NCBI RefSeq assembly: GCF_002994745.2
Contig: NC_037094.1
Span: 1-64,000, forward strand
Direction: 5' to 3'
DNA length: 64,000 nt
DNA from: Rosa chinensis
Taxonomy: Eukaryota > Streptophyta > Magnoliopsida > Rosales > Rosaceae
Shown here piece by piece: positions 46,758 to 58,626 of the stretch. A model generated the notes under the pieces. That model did no database searches. It saw nothing but the letters and a program-made list of their open reading frames with translations, and was not told the DNA's origin. Positions within the stretch are counted from its first letter, which is position 1. Every line of letters starts with the position of its first letter. The translations under genes and the position numbers were made by a program.

Positions 46758-49162
46758 CTTGATGTGAGCCCCGGAAAAATTGTCGAGCTAAGTTGAGATC
46801 GTTAAGAAAGTAATTTACGATCTCATTAATTATTAGAGGTGCTCGAGATTATTTTTTTTTAAATTTTCCATAAAGTGAAATTCTTGGTTTAAGAATGTGA
46901 TAATAAAGTACAAGATACGACGAGTTCGTAGTAATTTTCAGGAAATTTTTGGGACACCGGAAGTATTTATTATGAATTTCTGAAGTTTGAGAAATATGGA
47001 AATTCATTCAAATAAAAAGAAATTATCATGGTGCGATCTTGGCCATTAGATATACCACCGCTTGATCAGCACCGTTCGTTTGGAATGAAACTGAGGCTAT
47101 AAATAGCCTTTAGATTGAATAGCATCCCAGATCTTTCCAGAAACTATCAGAGCTCTCGACCTGTTTCTGCTCCTCGACGACCCGAAGCCACGACCCGGAC
47201 AGAACTCCTCCGCCCGGCCACTTCTCCGCGGCGGACTACTGGCATTCTCCTCGTCTCGTCATCGCCGACGTGCCTATGGTGATGGATCATCCATGCACGG
47301 TTCATGAAGGGAGATTCGAAGCTCAGAAGGTGCGAAGCTCTTCCGGCAATTTCTCACTTTCCGGGGACTCCGGCCACAGTCTAGGTTGTCTGAGGTACAA
47401 AACGAAATCCTCTCGACTATTTCTGCGTCTGTGTATAATTATTTTTCAATTTTGGTTGGGTTTGGTGGACTGATATTTTGGGTGCCTTCGGCCTTGTTGG
47501 CGTTGCCGTACACGGCGGCGAATTCTGGAACGTCTGGGCTTGTTTTTTTATGATGGTTCTCATCCTAGAACACTAATCGGTGCTTGGTCCAGTTAATCTC
47601 ACGATTTGGGCAGTGGAAAAGTAAGCGAGTTTTTGATTTCTGGTTAGGATGCTTCTACTCGGAGATTGTGTTTGAAATTGAAGGTAAATTGAAGTACTGC
47701 TTGGCTTTCATTTAGTATTCAGGTTAGTTGGGTTATGTTTGGAAATTTTGAGGATCATGAGAGTGTTTGAAATTCTGGTTGTTCATGTTGATGTTTACTG
47801 TAATTCGTGTTATAAGATTGAGGAATTGGACTTGGTTTCAATCTTGGATAACTAGTTATAATATGCAGAATTGAGAAATTGAGTTGTTATGATTTTGAGA
47901 ACCATAGTTAATGTACTATAGTACTGATTGGAATGGAACCAAGTAAATTGGTGTGGAAATAGGCAACGAAGCAACAGTAAGAAGAAAATAAGGTTTTTGG
48001 GTGACCTTAGCAATTTGGGTACACCTAATACAAATTGAAATTAAGTCGGCAATTGGAAATTATTTCGTTATAGTGCGTAGTTGGCCAATATTTCAATTTC
48101 ATGTAATATGTTCTGTAATAGAGATAATTATCGAAATAGTGGTGATTGGTCAAATCCTGGTCAAAGTTGGTCAATTTCTGGTCAAACTGGGGAAAACTGG
48201 TCGGGCGACTAAATTGACGAACTTTGCGTCTTTATTTCCTTAAGGAAGGTCACTTATATTATTATTGTCGGAATCTAGGACTCCAGTTATCAGAGAAACT
48301 GAAGGTTCGTGACTCTCGGATTACGTGCAGGAAAGCATCGGAATCCAGGTAGGGATTCGGAACTCTCCTCGATTAGTGATTTTATTGTATTATGTTATTT
48401 TTATAAAATGATGCATGTTAATTTGTTAAGTGATATGGTTTGGTTATGTTAAAATGCAATGCATACTAACCAAATTGTGAGAAATGTGATGGCTTGAGAG
48501 CGAAAAGGGCACTGACTTCCTTGGGTTCGATTCCCTAAACCTCCAGAGGGTTAGCTATGCCGGTCGTCTGAGTATCCGCAATCAAGGACTCGGTAAGTGT
48601 GTGTAGCCATAAGTAGTGGATACTCTCGCTACGCTTACTTGGTTATAAATTGATTTGAGGTAAGGTTGTGTAGTGGGTCTATGGGACCGGCCATCAGGTA
48701 ATACTTGGATTTGGCGCCGTATTTATTTACGCATCATGCATCAGTTCAAGTTGAAAAACATTCAAGTTTGTTGTTCCTTTAAATATTTGGTTTAAGCATG
48801 TTTTCATACTGAAGCTCCAAACATTTATCTGTTGTTTTTAAAACTTAGTCGAGTTAGAGTTCCTGTTGAGCAGCGAGGACGAAAGCTTACCCCTACAACA
48901 GTATAGATGCAGGTACTGTGCACTGGTGACGAGACAGTGGTACATAGATGGAGCTGGGTGTGCTAAACAAGTTTGGTAAGACCTTGTCTGGAGTTTGTTC
49001 CAAATTCTTTTTCTTGAACTTTGTGTCTCAAATTTGTTGATAATTCGCTTTGTGTCTAATTCGATTGAATTCTCATTCCCCGAAGTTCGTACTTTGGTGT
49101 GTACATTTATTTCAAGTTTCGGATGAATGAAATCAATTCTAGTGTTTTAAAGATTTTTCACC

Positions 49163-50959
49163 TCACACTACTACAAAAATCGAAACACACAACACTCATC
49201 ACACAACAGAACACAAATCTGCTGTTGTGTGTTAACACAAACTCTATCATATAACGGTACAAATATGTTTCTGTTGTGTAAATGTAAGCAAATTGAAAAC
49301 TTTTTTTTAGGAAGATATTGCACAACTGAGTTTAGAACTTTCTATTGTGTAAATGTGAGGCTTAGAATGGAGGCAAATGAGCACATAATTCCCTCCCAGA
49401 ACGAGCTTACCAAAATGAAATTTGAACAATCACACAACAGCTTTTTGTTATCTGTTGTATAACAAAGTGTTGTATGAACTTTGAGAAATCCTACTAGGTA
49501 CACCTAGTGCAAGATGCACAAATTTGTACAACAGATTTTCATGGTTCTGTTGTCTGATCATGCAAGCAACTTGCACAGCGCGGCAAAGTTTCAATTTGAT
49601 GAAACTTATGTAGGCACAGGCGGCAAATTTTCCCTCCCAGCCTGCTTTGTCATCGTATACTCACACAACAGTGCTTTATTTATCTGTTGTTTATAGAAAC
49701 ATAAGACAAGTTAAAGTCTCCCACCAAACAACTTAATTGAAACCTTTACTCCCACCAAACCCAATAAGCACTCTTACTCCTTGCAGAACAGCCTCATTTA
49801 CTTCCTCCAACCAGCAACCCGTATACTTGAAATCAAACTCTAACCCCTCTCTCTCGCTGTGCCCCCTCTCTCTCATTTCACTCCTCGCTCTCTGCGATTC
49901 TCTAAGTCGCAAAACCTAACCCTTCTAAGTTGCAAAACAAAACCTAACCTCTCTCTCGAGCTTTCTCAGTCTTGAAACCACCCCCTTCTCTCCTTTGCGA
50001 AATCCCTCTCTCTCGTGAAAGCTCTCTCAGCCTCTCGATCTGAAACCATGGTGTTCGTCTCAATCCATCGCATAAAACCATGGCCTTCATCGTCAGCTGT
50101 CAAGCAAGAAATCCCCTCTCCCGTCTCCTTGGCTATCCTTTCTAATTCTCTGATTTATTCGACGGATGAAGGATGGCCATGGAGACTGTATCAACTTTAC
50201 AGGAGTTTGCGCCAGAGTGGAGGTCATCGATGACCAATCTCTCCACGACCTCTTCCCTTTGGGTCCTCAGCGATCAATTTTGTTCAAATTGCAGAATAAG
50301 AAATGGTGATTTCTAAGAAAAGTTGTCCTCTCAGTCCGCTCTCGACACTCTCAATCCTCCCTCTCTCAATTCTCTTTCACAAACCCTAAAGCGGCCGATT
50401 TGGATCTCTCTCTACCCGACAAAAGGTTTGTTTACAGAAAATGAAAGGTCCTAGGTTCTGGGTTTGTCATTGGGTTCTGCACCTACATATCTATGATTGG
50501 GGTTTACCAGGGTTGTCTCAACTTGAGATTTAGGATTTGTCTCAACTTTTATTTGGAATTGGGGGTTATCAAATGTTTCTAGATTTAGCGTTTGCATTGA
50601 TTTTTTTTAGATGGTTATATATTGTTTGGATTGCTATTGAATTGTGTTGTGAATTTCAGAACACTGGGCAATGGTGGCACAGCTTGAACACCAATTTCTA
50701 CTCGGAAGACTATCCTTAGGCTTGTGGTATTATTGTCAGGTGTGAGCTTCTCTTTGACAAATTTAGCCACTCTAAGGGTTCCTTTTTCTTTTCTTTTTTT
50801 CTTCATCAAAACTGAGTAAATTCTATGCTATATAATATAAAAAGCTTCAGCTAATAATTTTATAGGTTAATCCGTATCTTTACGTAACCTAATTTTTGTT
50901 TGGATAGTAATCGCATAACTTTTGGCTGCTGCTTCTTTTTTCAAGCATCTCTGTAAGCA

Positions 50960-50995
<36 letters not shown>

Positions 50996-53900
50996 TTTCA
51001 ATCTCTATGTGTGTGTACATACAGATGTATATATACACATGATTTGAATTGTGTGATGCAGATGAGATTAATCAGCTCACTGACAATGATTTGGAAGCGC
51101 TGCAAAATCTGGGATTCTTGGATCAATTGTTTGATTTGGATTGGGTGCTGGTTCTTGGATTTTGGATTTATGTATGGATTGGAGGAGAGATTTGATTTTA
51201 GGTTAAGAGATGGTGAAATTTGAGATTGATGTGCAGTTTAGTGGGAAATGTTAATTGGATTTGAAAGTGAATGATCATGTATAGGATCATGAAACCAATG
51301 TGCTATCTTTTCCTGTGTATGTTGGTATTGGAATATGTTGAAAGCTCCTTAAGATACCTGTACGTTTCTGACCCTTACATTGTCACTCTTCAACCTTCAT
51401 TGCTGCTTTCTGAGTTTTGAATCTTTTGATTGTTGTTGCAGATTCAGGAAATTGTGATTACCGGAAAGTTATCCAAGTTGGAGCATTTTGAAACATATGA
51501 AAATGTGTTGGAATTGTTTTCAGTTAACCAATAATTTCTATATAATTTCAGTATTCTGGAGGTGATTTGAAATCCGAATCTTTTTCATTTTATGTATTTC
51601 ATACTACAATGGAGTTTACTCAAATAGTTTAAGATGTTTGTGTTTGCATAGTTGGCAAGAAGATTTTAGACAGTACTTTACCACTATAGGTTGAATAGCC
51701 TGGTTGTCTTGAGTTAGCTATATATAGCTTCATGAGAGCAGGGGTTAAATTCTCTGTTTGTTACTTATGTTTAGTAAAATTAGTAAAATCATTCTATGTT
51801 GGGAATGAGATAGAACAGGGTCCTTTGACATTTCAATTGGACATGTTTTTGCATCTGTTATGAAGGGAATAATGGGAATGTAGGATCTTTCATTTGTAAT
51901 GGATGAATTATAATCCTATTAATTTTCATTTGCTATACCGAGGTTGTTGATATGCGATTCGTATACATATTTATGCAGCTACAACTTCGACAAGTTGGCA
52001 TCTTTTAGTCACATTTTGTTCCCTTCATACAAACCTTTGGATCAAAAGACTGTTACGGGGCTTGGCATTCTGAATGGCATCTCCATAGGACTTTTAAACC
52101 TGAGCCTGGGGTTCAATCGAGCTATTGGTTTTTATCAGGTACTTTTTTTTTATTGGTCTTCTTTTATCACATACTTATATCAGAGTTTTAGATCTGAGTG
52201 GAAGTCTTAATTGATTGGTCTGCAACATTATGGTCAACTACAAGATCATTTATCAAACAAGTCATTAATATAAGTTTGAAGAGTCATGGTATAGAATAGG
52301 TTACCTTAATTGAGGTTATGTATTCTGTATAATATTGATGCTATATATACATATATAATCAGAGAGTGGATAAATTCCAGCTTCTTATTTTATATGACTC
52401 ACAAAATGACGAAAAGATCATGCATTTTGCAAGATGCCAAGCAGGAAATTCTATAGAAATGACTTGAATAAGTATCTGGGTTAATGCATACTGTGGGGAT
52501 AAATGTGAACCTCAAAAGTTGACTTTTGTTTTGGCGTTTAGAGGAAGTCTGATTCGCATTACAACTGGGAGCCAAACACTTGATGCCAAAAAAGGTATAT
52601 GCATGCCTATGTAGTATATACTAAGATAAACTACCCCTTGTGCTAGGTGTACTAGCTGCTAGGTGTACACTCTTTATTGTGCTAGGTGTACTTAGCTGCT
52701 ATATATTGATCATCTTTTCAAAGATATAGTGAATACATGAAAATTTGGCTATTCTCCAACCTACCTGTGACTCTGAGATTTATTCCTCCTTTTCTATGAT
52801 TTTTAATGATTGCTTGGCTTTAAACTTGAAGTCCATTACCCTTCTGGATTTTGGATAATGTTGTTCATGTGGAAGCCTAGGATATTTTGCAGATAATTAG
52901 GTTATGGTTACTATGAAACCAATGAGGCTGTGAATGCAAAACTTGCTAGAAATGTTGTGTAGCTTAGTTGGAGTTTTGCTGCAACTCAAATTTGCTCGAT
53001 CTTTGCATGCTTTGGGGTTAAGTTATTACATACGAGAAATGTTTTTTGCACATACTTAACTTATTTTATTAACTTATCGCTTTATGTGGCAATAGATGTG
53101 AGTAATGTTCAAATGCTTTTTCCCAGTTAGTCAATTGTACTTCCTTTCTCATGTTTGTTAATTATATTAGGCTTTAAATTTCTTTTTCTTCAGCAAACTC
53201 GTTAATCTACTCAGAATATGTGTTTGTGTATTATCAAATGCAGCAACACTCGTGAAGTAAGTTCCCTTACATTTCGGAATTGACGAGTAGGAATGGTGGG
53301 GGCAGGTGGAGGGAGACTGGTGATATGTGGGGAGGGGAGAGAATGAGGCTTGGGAAAATTATGGTGGTTGATAATGAGGTTGATCTTGCACAACTTGGTG
53401 TGTTCATGCTCGATGGAAATGATATATTCAGGTAACTTTGCTATACTCTAGCTGAAATTTGTTTGTTATGGTTGTTGGGATCGGATGTCGACGAAGTTCA
53501 GTTTCACATGTAAAATTTTGGGTGAAATGTTTGATTTAGTAGATCAGAGAATACTTGCTGCAGATTGTTTGTGATGTTTCGGTTGATTAATGAGAATTTT
53601 GACTTAAAATTATGGTATTCAATACTCTGTTTAGTGTTGGAATTTTAGATTGCTGTAAACAATAGGCATATTTAGTTTGAAATGTTGCTGTGAGTAGGTC
53701 CTTGTAATGGGAGTGTAAGCATTTTGTGCAACTGCAACGAAATCAGGATTACAAAATGAATGAAGGAGATCAAGAAGAAATTCTCTGTAAATGAAAAATT
53801 GAGGAATATAGTAGTCAGGAGTTAGATTGAATGATTATTGTCTGTCTTGCACCCACTATTGAATGAATTATTACATAATGTAAAACATGTGAATGAGAGA

Positions 53901-55000
53901 GGGGGATCTGAAGTCAAGACATCAAAATGGTTTTTTGAGCTTAATGCACTAGTATTACCCCTTGATGATTGTGTATTATCAATGTATTTATATTGTGATT
54001 TCTAGACTTTGCTGGTTTTGGTTTCACTTGCACTCTCTGTTTTTTGCTGTTAATTTCCTGCTTGTTTCACTGCTCTTTCTTCACATTTCCATGCAGTTTT
54101 GTATTATCTTTCTTCTGCAACCATTAAATCATGTTGTGTCTGATGCAGACATTGTCAAATTTCATCAAATCAGTAAACAAGTTTGCATCTTGCAGGCCAA
54201 TTGCGAGAGTGAGACATTCCAGGTTTTATTGAAGCCAAAAGCAGTTGAAGGCCAAGAGCTATAGAGAATATGAATGTTTTTTATTCTTGTGTAGCTAACT
54301 AGGAATACTCTTGTTTAGTGCATTATCTAGTTATTTGAATGTACATATGAATGCTTGAATAATGGTACTTGAATGATATGGATTAGAGTACTGTTTATAT
54401 GATAATATATTGAGCATTATTCTTGACAAACATTTATATTGATATTCTTGTTGTTCAAGTTTTAGTCATACAACACAATACAAAACAATGTGTTGTATAA
54501 CTGTAAATGAGTTCAAAATTAAGGCTTCTCCTACAACAGTAATTGGCTATTAGCCAATCTCATTATAATATTCACACCACAGCTAACCAAATATAGTGGT
54601 TGTGTGAACTAACAACCAACAACAAAAGAAAATAAAGTTCTGTTGTGTGAGATTCATAATACACAACAGAAATGAAATCATCTCTGTTGTCTGAGTAATC
54701 AACAGACAAGGGAGATCATTTCACTTCTATGGTGTGTTATGAATCTCAGACAACGGTGAATTCCTTCTTCTGTTGTCTGAATGTGTCGACACATCCCCCC
54801 GCATGCCATGCCAGGCGCATGCCTGCGCAGAATTCACACAACGGAAATAGGTATTCTGTTGGGCAAAGTATTGTCACACAACGGTGAAATCACCGTTGTG
54901 TGATTTTTCAATCACACAACACTCGTTTAAACCACAGTGAGGCTGGTCATCACACAACTCTAAAGATCTGTCGTCTGATTAACTTATTGTAGTAGTGTCA
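49163..55000. mobile_element. CACTA (En/Spm-type) element, 5832 bp, non-autonomous
   Basis: Termini are CACTACTACAAAAATC at 49166 and, inverted, CACTACTACAATAA ending at 54997, with a 3-bp TSD TCA on both sides. Sub-terminal zones at both ends are packed with acacaacag/ctgttgtgt repeats in both orientations, as expected for CACTA sub-terminal binding sites. No TNP2-like transposase was recognised. The interior contains gene-like leader sequence at about 49850-50420 and a captured transporter exon, so it looks like a gene-fragment carrier. Confidence 0.92.
51979..52138 (+). pseudogene. Captured exon of a UDP-xylose-transporter-type gene
   Basis: An acceptor (GCAG) precedes 51979 and a donor (GGTACT) follows 52138. 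The first part reads TSWHLLVTFCSLH in one frame and the second GILNGISIGLLNLSLGFN followed by IGFYQ in another, so a small indel broke the frame. Both match the same consecutive region of plant nucleotide-sugar transporters of the UXT/KT family (Golgi membrane, DMT superfamily). An extra RA interrupts GFN-IGFYQ. It lies inside the CACTA element, so it is a captured fragment; other exons were not recognised. Confidence 0.8.
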
Positions 55001-55160
55001 GAAGTACTTGTAGCTTCCGCTGTGTTTTTCAAAAAGTTTTTGAATAAAATGCGTAGCGGTTCTCTAGGATATAAATCGAGTGTTCGATTTATGTTTTAGA
55101 GACTCGTGGCACTGTAATGAGTTTAGCCTGGTGAGGTGCAGCTTGGGGCTTTACACTTGA

Positions 55161-56040
55161 AATCCGAGTTTGAGATGAAGGAATATTTTGGGAGAACATG
55201 ATTATGTCTCGGTTTGAAACTTGAGCATCGTGTTGATAGATGCTTAGGCATTTTGACAAGGTCAAACATTCAAGCACCCCCATAATCGTCCGTAGTCTTG
55301 ATCCTGAAAATGATCCTCTTCGTCTGAAGGATGATGAGGAAGATGTGCTAGGGGCAGAAGTGCCTTACTTAAGTACAATAGGCGCATTATTGTACTTAGC
55401 TCAATGCACAAGACCAGACATCTCATTTGCAGTGAACTTATTAGCTAAAGTATATATAGCTTTGCGTCAACGCGACACCATTACATTAGTGTAAAAGATA
55501 TCTTTCGATACTTGAGATGTATGATTGATATGGGCTTGTTCTATCCCTATAGAGAGACAATGGATTCAGACCCATCACACACCAGAAAAGCCGCAAACAC
55601 TGGCTTGCGTCCACTATCTCAATCCCAAAACGAGAAGCGTTTTGGAAGGTTTTGTTGATATTGGGTATCTCTCTTACCCACACAAAGGTCATTCCTAAAC
55701 TGGTTAAGTGTTCACCATGGGTAAAGACCATGATATCTTGGAGATCTACAGAACAGACCCTAGTCACTATATCTTAGAACAATGCAGAGATCATTGCTCT
55801 TCATGAAGTGGTTCGTGAATATATATAGATTGGATTCATACTTACGCATGTTCGAAAAATTGTGGTTTGAAGTCTATCACAGATGAGCCTACGAGCATTT
55901 AGGATAATGCTGCTTGTTTTGAACAAATGAAGCAAGGCTACATCAAAAGCGACAACACCAAGGATAATCAGCAACAACAAACTCTCCTCAAGATCAAAGT
56001 GAACTAGGTTCAATTTAAGGACAGTGCAGCATGCTTGCTC
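55161..56040 (+). pseudogene. copia reverse transcriptase/RNase H remnant
   Basis: Continues the host copia after the second solo LTR. STPIIVRSLD, EDVLGAEVPYLSTIGALLYL and CTRPDISFAVNLLAK are the C-terminal reverse transcriptase motifs. Weak RNase H sequence follows up to the purine tract near 56300. Stops and shifts make it non-functional. Confidence 0.85.
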
Positions 56041-56312
56041 ACTAAGTCATTGCCTAAATTTCACTTTCGGGAAACATGTTGGTAGCATCATTTACAGAAG
56101 TTATCCGAACTCCCATGACCGTAGTCACCAGGGGGACATGCAGACATTAGGGGGGAGATGTCTACATGTATGGTCTTGAAACGTGAAAGGTGTGTTGTGC
56201 TCTTTTTCCCCTTCGACCGAGGTTATTTTTGTCCCACTGGGTTTTTGTTACTCGGCAAGGTTTTTAATGAGGCAACGAGAGGAACACCACGTTTAGGCGA
56301 CACAAGGGGGAG

Positions 56313-56555
56313 TGTTTAAGTAAATCCAGAATATGTGTTTGGCCCAAACTCTAGGTTACTTGACCTAATTGTAATAGGATTTAGAATTAGAGATATTCTC
56401 GAAAATATTCGTAGATATCCGATTAATTGTACGATTATCTTTCCTTGTACAACTCTGATTCTATGTCTTGTAATTCTCTATATAAAAAGGCTCTTGTTAT
56501 CAATGAAAGTATGACTCAATTCTCTCCCAATTTTGGTTTTCTTTTTCTTTAAACA
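56313..56555 (+). repeat. 3' LTR of the copia element
   Basis: Homologous to 38079-38315 along its length, with a purine tract just upstream and a TATA-like 'tctatataaaaagg' at about 56478. Confidence 0.85.
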
Positions 56556-57040
56556 TTTTTCTATTTTTCTCTCTTTGTCCTTATTTATCTTTTCACATAA
56601 CTTGACAAAGTCTATTAATAATTGAAAAAAGTTGGAGGTCCAAATATCAAATTTGACAACTGCAATATGTTGTTATGCACAAGTTAAAGTAGAAATCACA
56701 CAGGGACCAGATGTGCCTTCAATGCATCTGCTCTTTCAATGATTCTGGCCGGTTTCACTTAAGTAACTGTAAGCTTTGATGCAAACTGTGTTGTCAGCCT
56801 TATGTAGCTTGTACCCTATATTCTGTAGTAAGGCTTTTGGAATCATGCCTACAAATCATCTTAAGTTAACCATTTAATGCACTTATGACACTGTTTGAGC
56901 AATTAGGACGCCATTTTCTTTAAGAGTCTGCTATCATTTTATGTTCCCGTTCACAACCATGCCAAAACCATTGCCTCCTGCTTTTGATCCACGGTCTTTA
57001 CTCTTTAGTAGAGACTAGAGAGTTTAAGCGGGTAACTTTT
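56556..57040. other. Intergenic DNA right of the copia element
   Basis: Contains the inverted partner 'ttggaggtccaaatatc' of sequence at 37514. Otherwise no gene or repeat recognised. Confidence 0.4.
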
Positions 57041-57786
57041 AGGGTATTTGTCCATTTACCTCATTTCTAGAGATTTTTTTCCCACTTACCCCATTAAGTT
57101 TTTTTAATTCCTTCTTACTCAAAACACTCTAAGAAGGTCTTCCCTAATACCTCATTAAGATTTTTAAATTTTTTTTTTTTAATACCATTTTACCCTCACC
57201 TTTGTTACTTAGAGAGAGAGAGAGAGAAACCATAGGGGACTTCGCCGGAATCTGGTCACCAGTCACCAGATTCCGGCCAACTTTCATCGAATTCTGGCCA
57301 CCGGTCGCAGGAATCAGGTCACTGACTGCCGCCCACCAGAATTTTCTGAAAAACTCATCAGAAAGGTTTATTGCCCCCAATAAATGATTATCAGCCATGT
57401 ATTGCCCCTCAATAGACGTTTCGATTACCGAAATGGTAATTAATCTTCCTAAAATTACACAAATAAACTTTGATTAAAGAAAAAAATGAGGAGATTACAT
57501 CAATTCCAAACGTCTATTGCCCCCCAATAGACCTGTATTGCCCTTGGCATAACACCATTTTGTAGCTTGTTACTCCAATAATTTACATTTTATATTACCA
57601 AATTTTCTCATTAAAAGGCCAAAAAGAAGAAAAGAGAAAAAAGAAAAGAAAAAAGAAGGACCGGCTTGATTGAGCTGTTTAGAGGTACTAGTCACGGGGG
57701 CAGGTGATGAAATTGATTTGGGCACCCTTCTCCTTTCTGTGAAGCTATGAAGCCATGCTCGATCTCACCGGAAACCGCCTCAGGTG

Positions 57787-57990
57787 GGCTCTGAAATAAA
57801 TTTTAGCAACTCAAGGATTTTTCACCTCAAAAATATTTGTAGCTTCCGCTGTGTTTATACAAAAAGTTTTCAAACAAAATGCCTAGCGATTCTCTAGAAT
57901 GTAAATCGAGCGTTTGGTTTATGTTTTAGAGGCTCGCGGCACTGTGACGTGCTCAAGCTGGTGAGGTGCAGCTTGGGGCGTTACAGGCTC
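57787..57990 (+). mobile_element. 194-bp 3' piece of the family A LTR with 5-bp TSD
   Basis: The segment 57792-57985 matches the last part of the solo LTR at 45234-45427 and ends GGGCGTTACA. It starts at an internal TG (tgaaata) of that LTR, and GGCTC lies on both sides (57787-57791 and 57986-57990). Confidence 0.75.
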
Positions 57991-58318
57991 ACTGGTGAAC
58001 TTTCGCTGGGGAGGGAGAGATTGTTGTCACCATCGACCCCGTTGGAGCTCCACCACCACCCCCGCCACATCGCTTATTCTCAGCAGATCAGTTGTAGATT
58101 CTACTCCTCCAAAACGGAGACAGAAATCCAATTCGTCATGCAGAAGCAGCGGTAACCGATGCCGTCAGATAAGACCAAAACCGTCGCCGGTAAGCTGCGC
58201 ATCCTTGATAGTGACGACGCCTCAGCTTCATCGAGAATCACCTCCATCGACGTCATCGTAGTCCTCATCTTGCCGCCGGCCATCTAGACTAGAGAACGGA
58301 GCTGAAGGCCGTGCACTG

Positions 58319-58487
<169 letters not shown>

Positions 58488-58626
58488 GCATGTGGTTGTA
58501 ATTCATGAATTAGACTAAGGGTAAAACTGTTATTTCAATTCAAATTGGGTTAGTGGGAATAAAAATCTGTTGTTGGGGTAAGTGGGATAATTTTGGCTTA
58601 TTTTGGGGCTTTTAGTGAAGGACCCT

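Larger units (their letters stand above)
46758..55160 (+). mobile_element. Solo LTR (family A), perfect 5-bp TSD, opened by a CACTA element
   Basis: Outer borders: TGTGAGCCCC at 46763 and GGGCTTTACA ending at 55155. CTTGA duplications lie at 46758-46762 and 55156-55160. The LTR portion is 46763-49165 plus about 54998-55155, roughly 2.56 kb, homologous to the solo LTR at 42641-45427. A clear TATA box, gctataaatagcc, is at about 47097, and a shorter W-box run (four GGTCAA) at about 48148-48187. The CACTA element 49166-54997 splits it near its 3' end. Confidence 0.92.
38079..56555 (+). mobile_element. Ty1/copia retrotransposon, decayed and heavily nested
   Basis: LTRs lie at 38079-38315 (237 bp) and 56313-56555 (243 bp). 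They start tgtt(c/t)aagtaaatc, contain a TATA box and 'ccttgtacaactctgattct', and are clearly homologous with scattered differences. A possible primer-binding site, ttatcagcacg, follows the left LTR; a purine run, acaagggggag, precedes the right LTR. Inside are gag (from 40551), integrase and reverse transcriptase remnants, all with stops. Inserted are a hAT element, an inverted LTR fragment and two solo LTRs, one containing a CACTA element. Removing these leaves about 5.8 kb, normal for copia. Flanking T5 repeats could be the TSD but are low-complexity. Confidence 0.88.

Noticed and set aside
56311..56560. T5 runs flanking the copia element as its TSD
   Set aside because: Possible, but both flanks are T-rich, so a 5-T match has little evidential weight; mentioned only as compatible.
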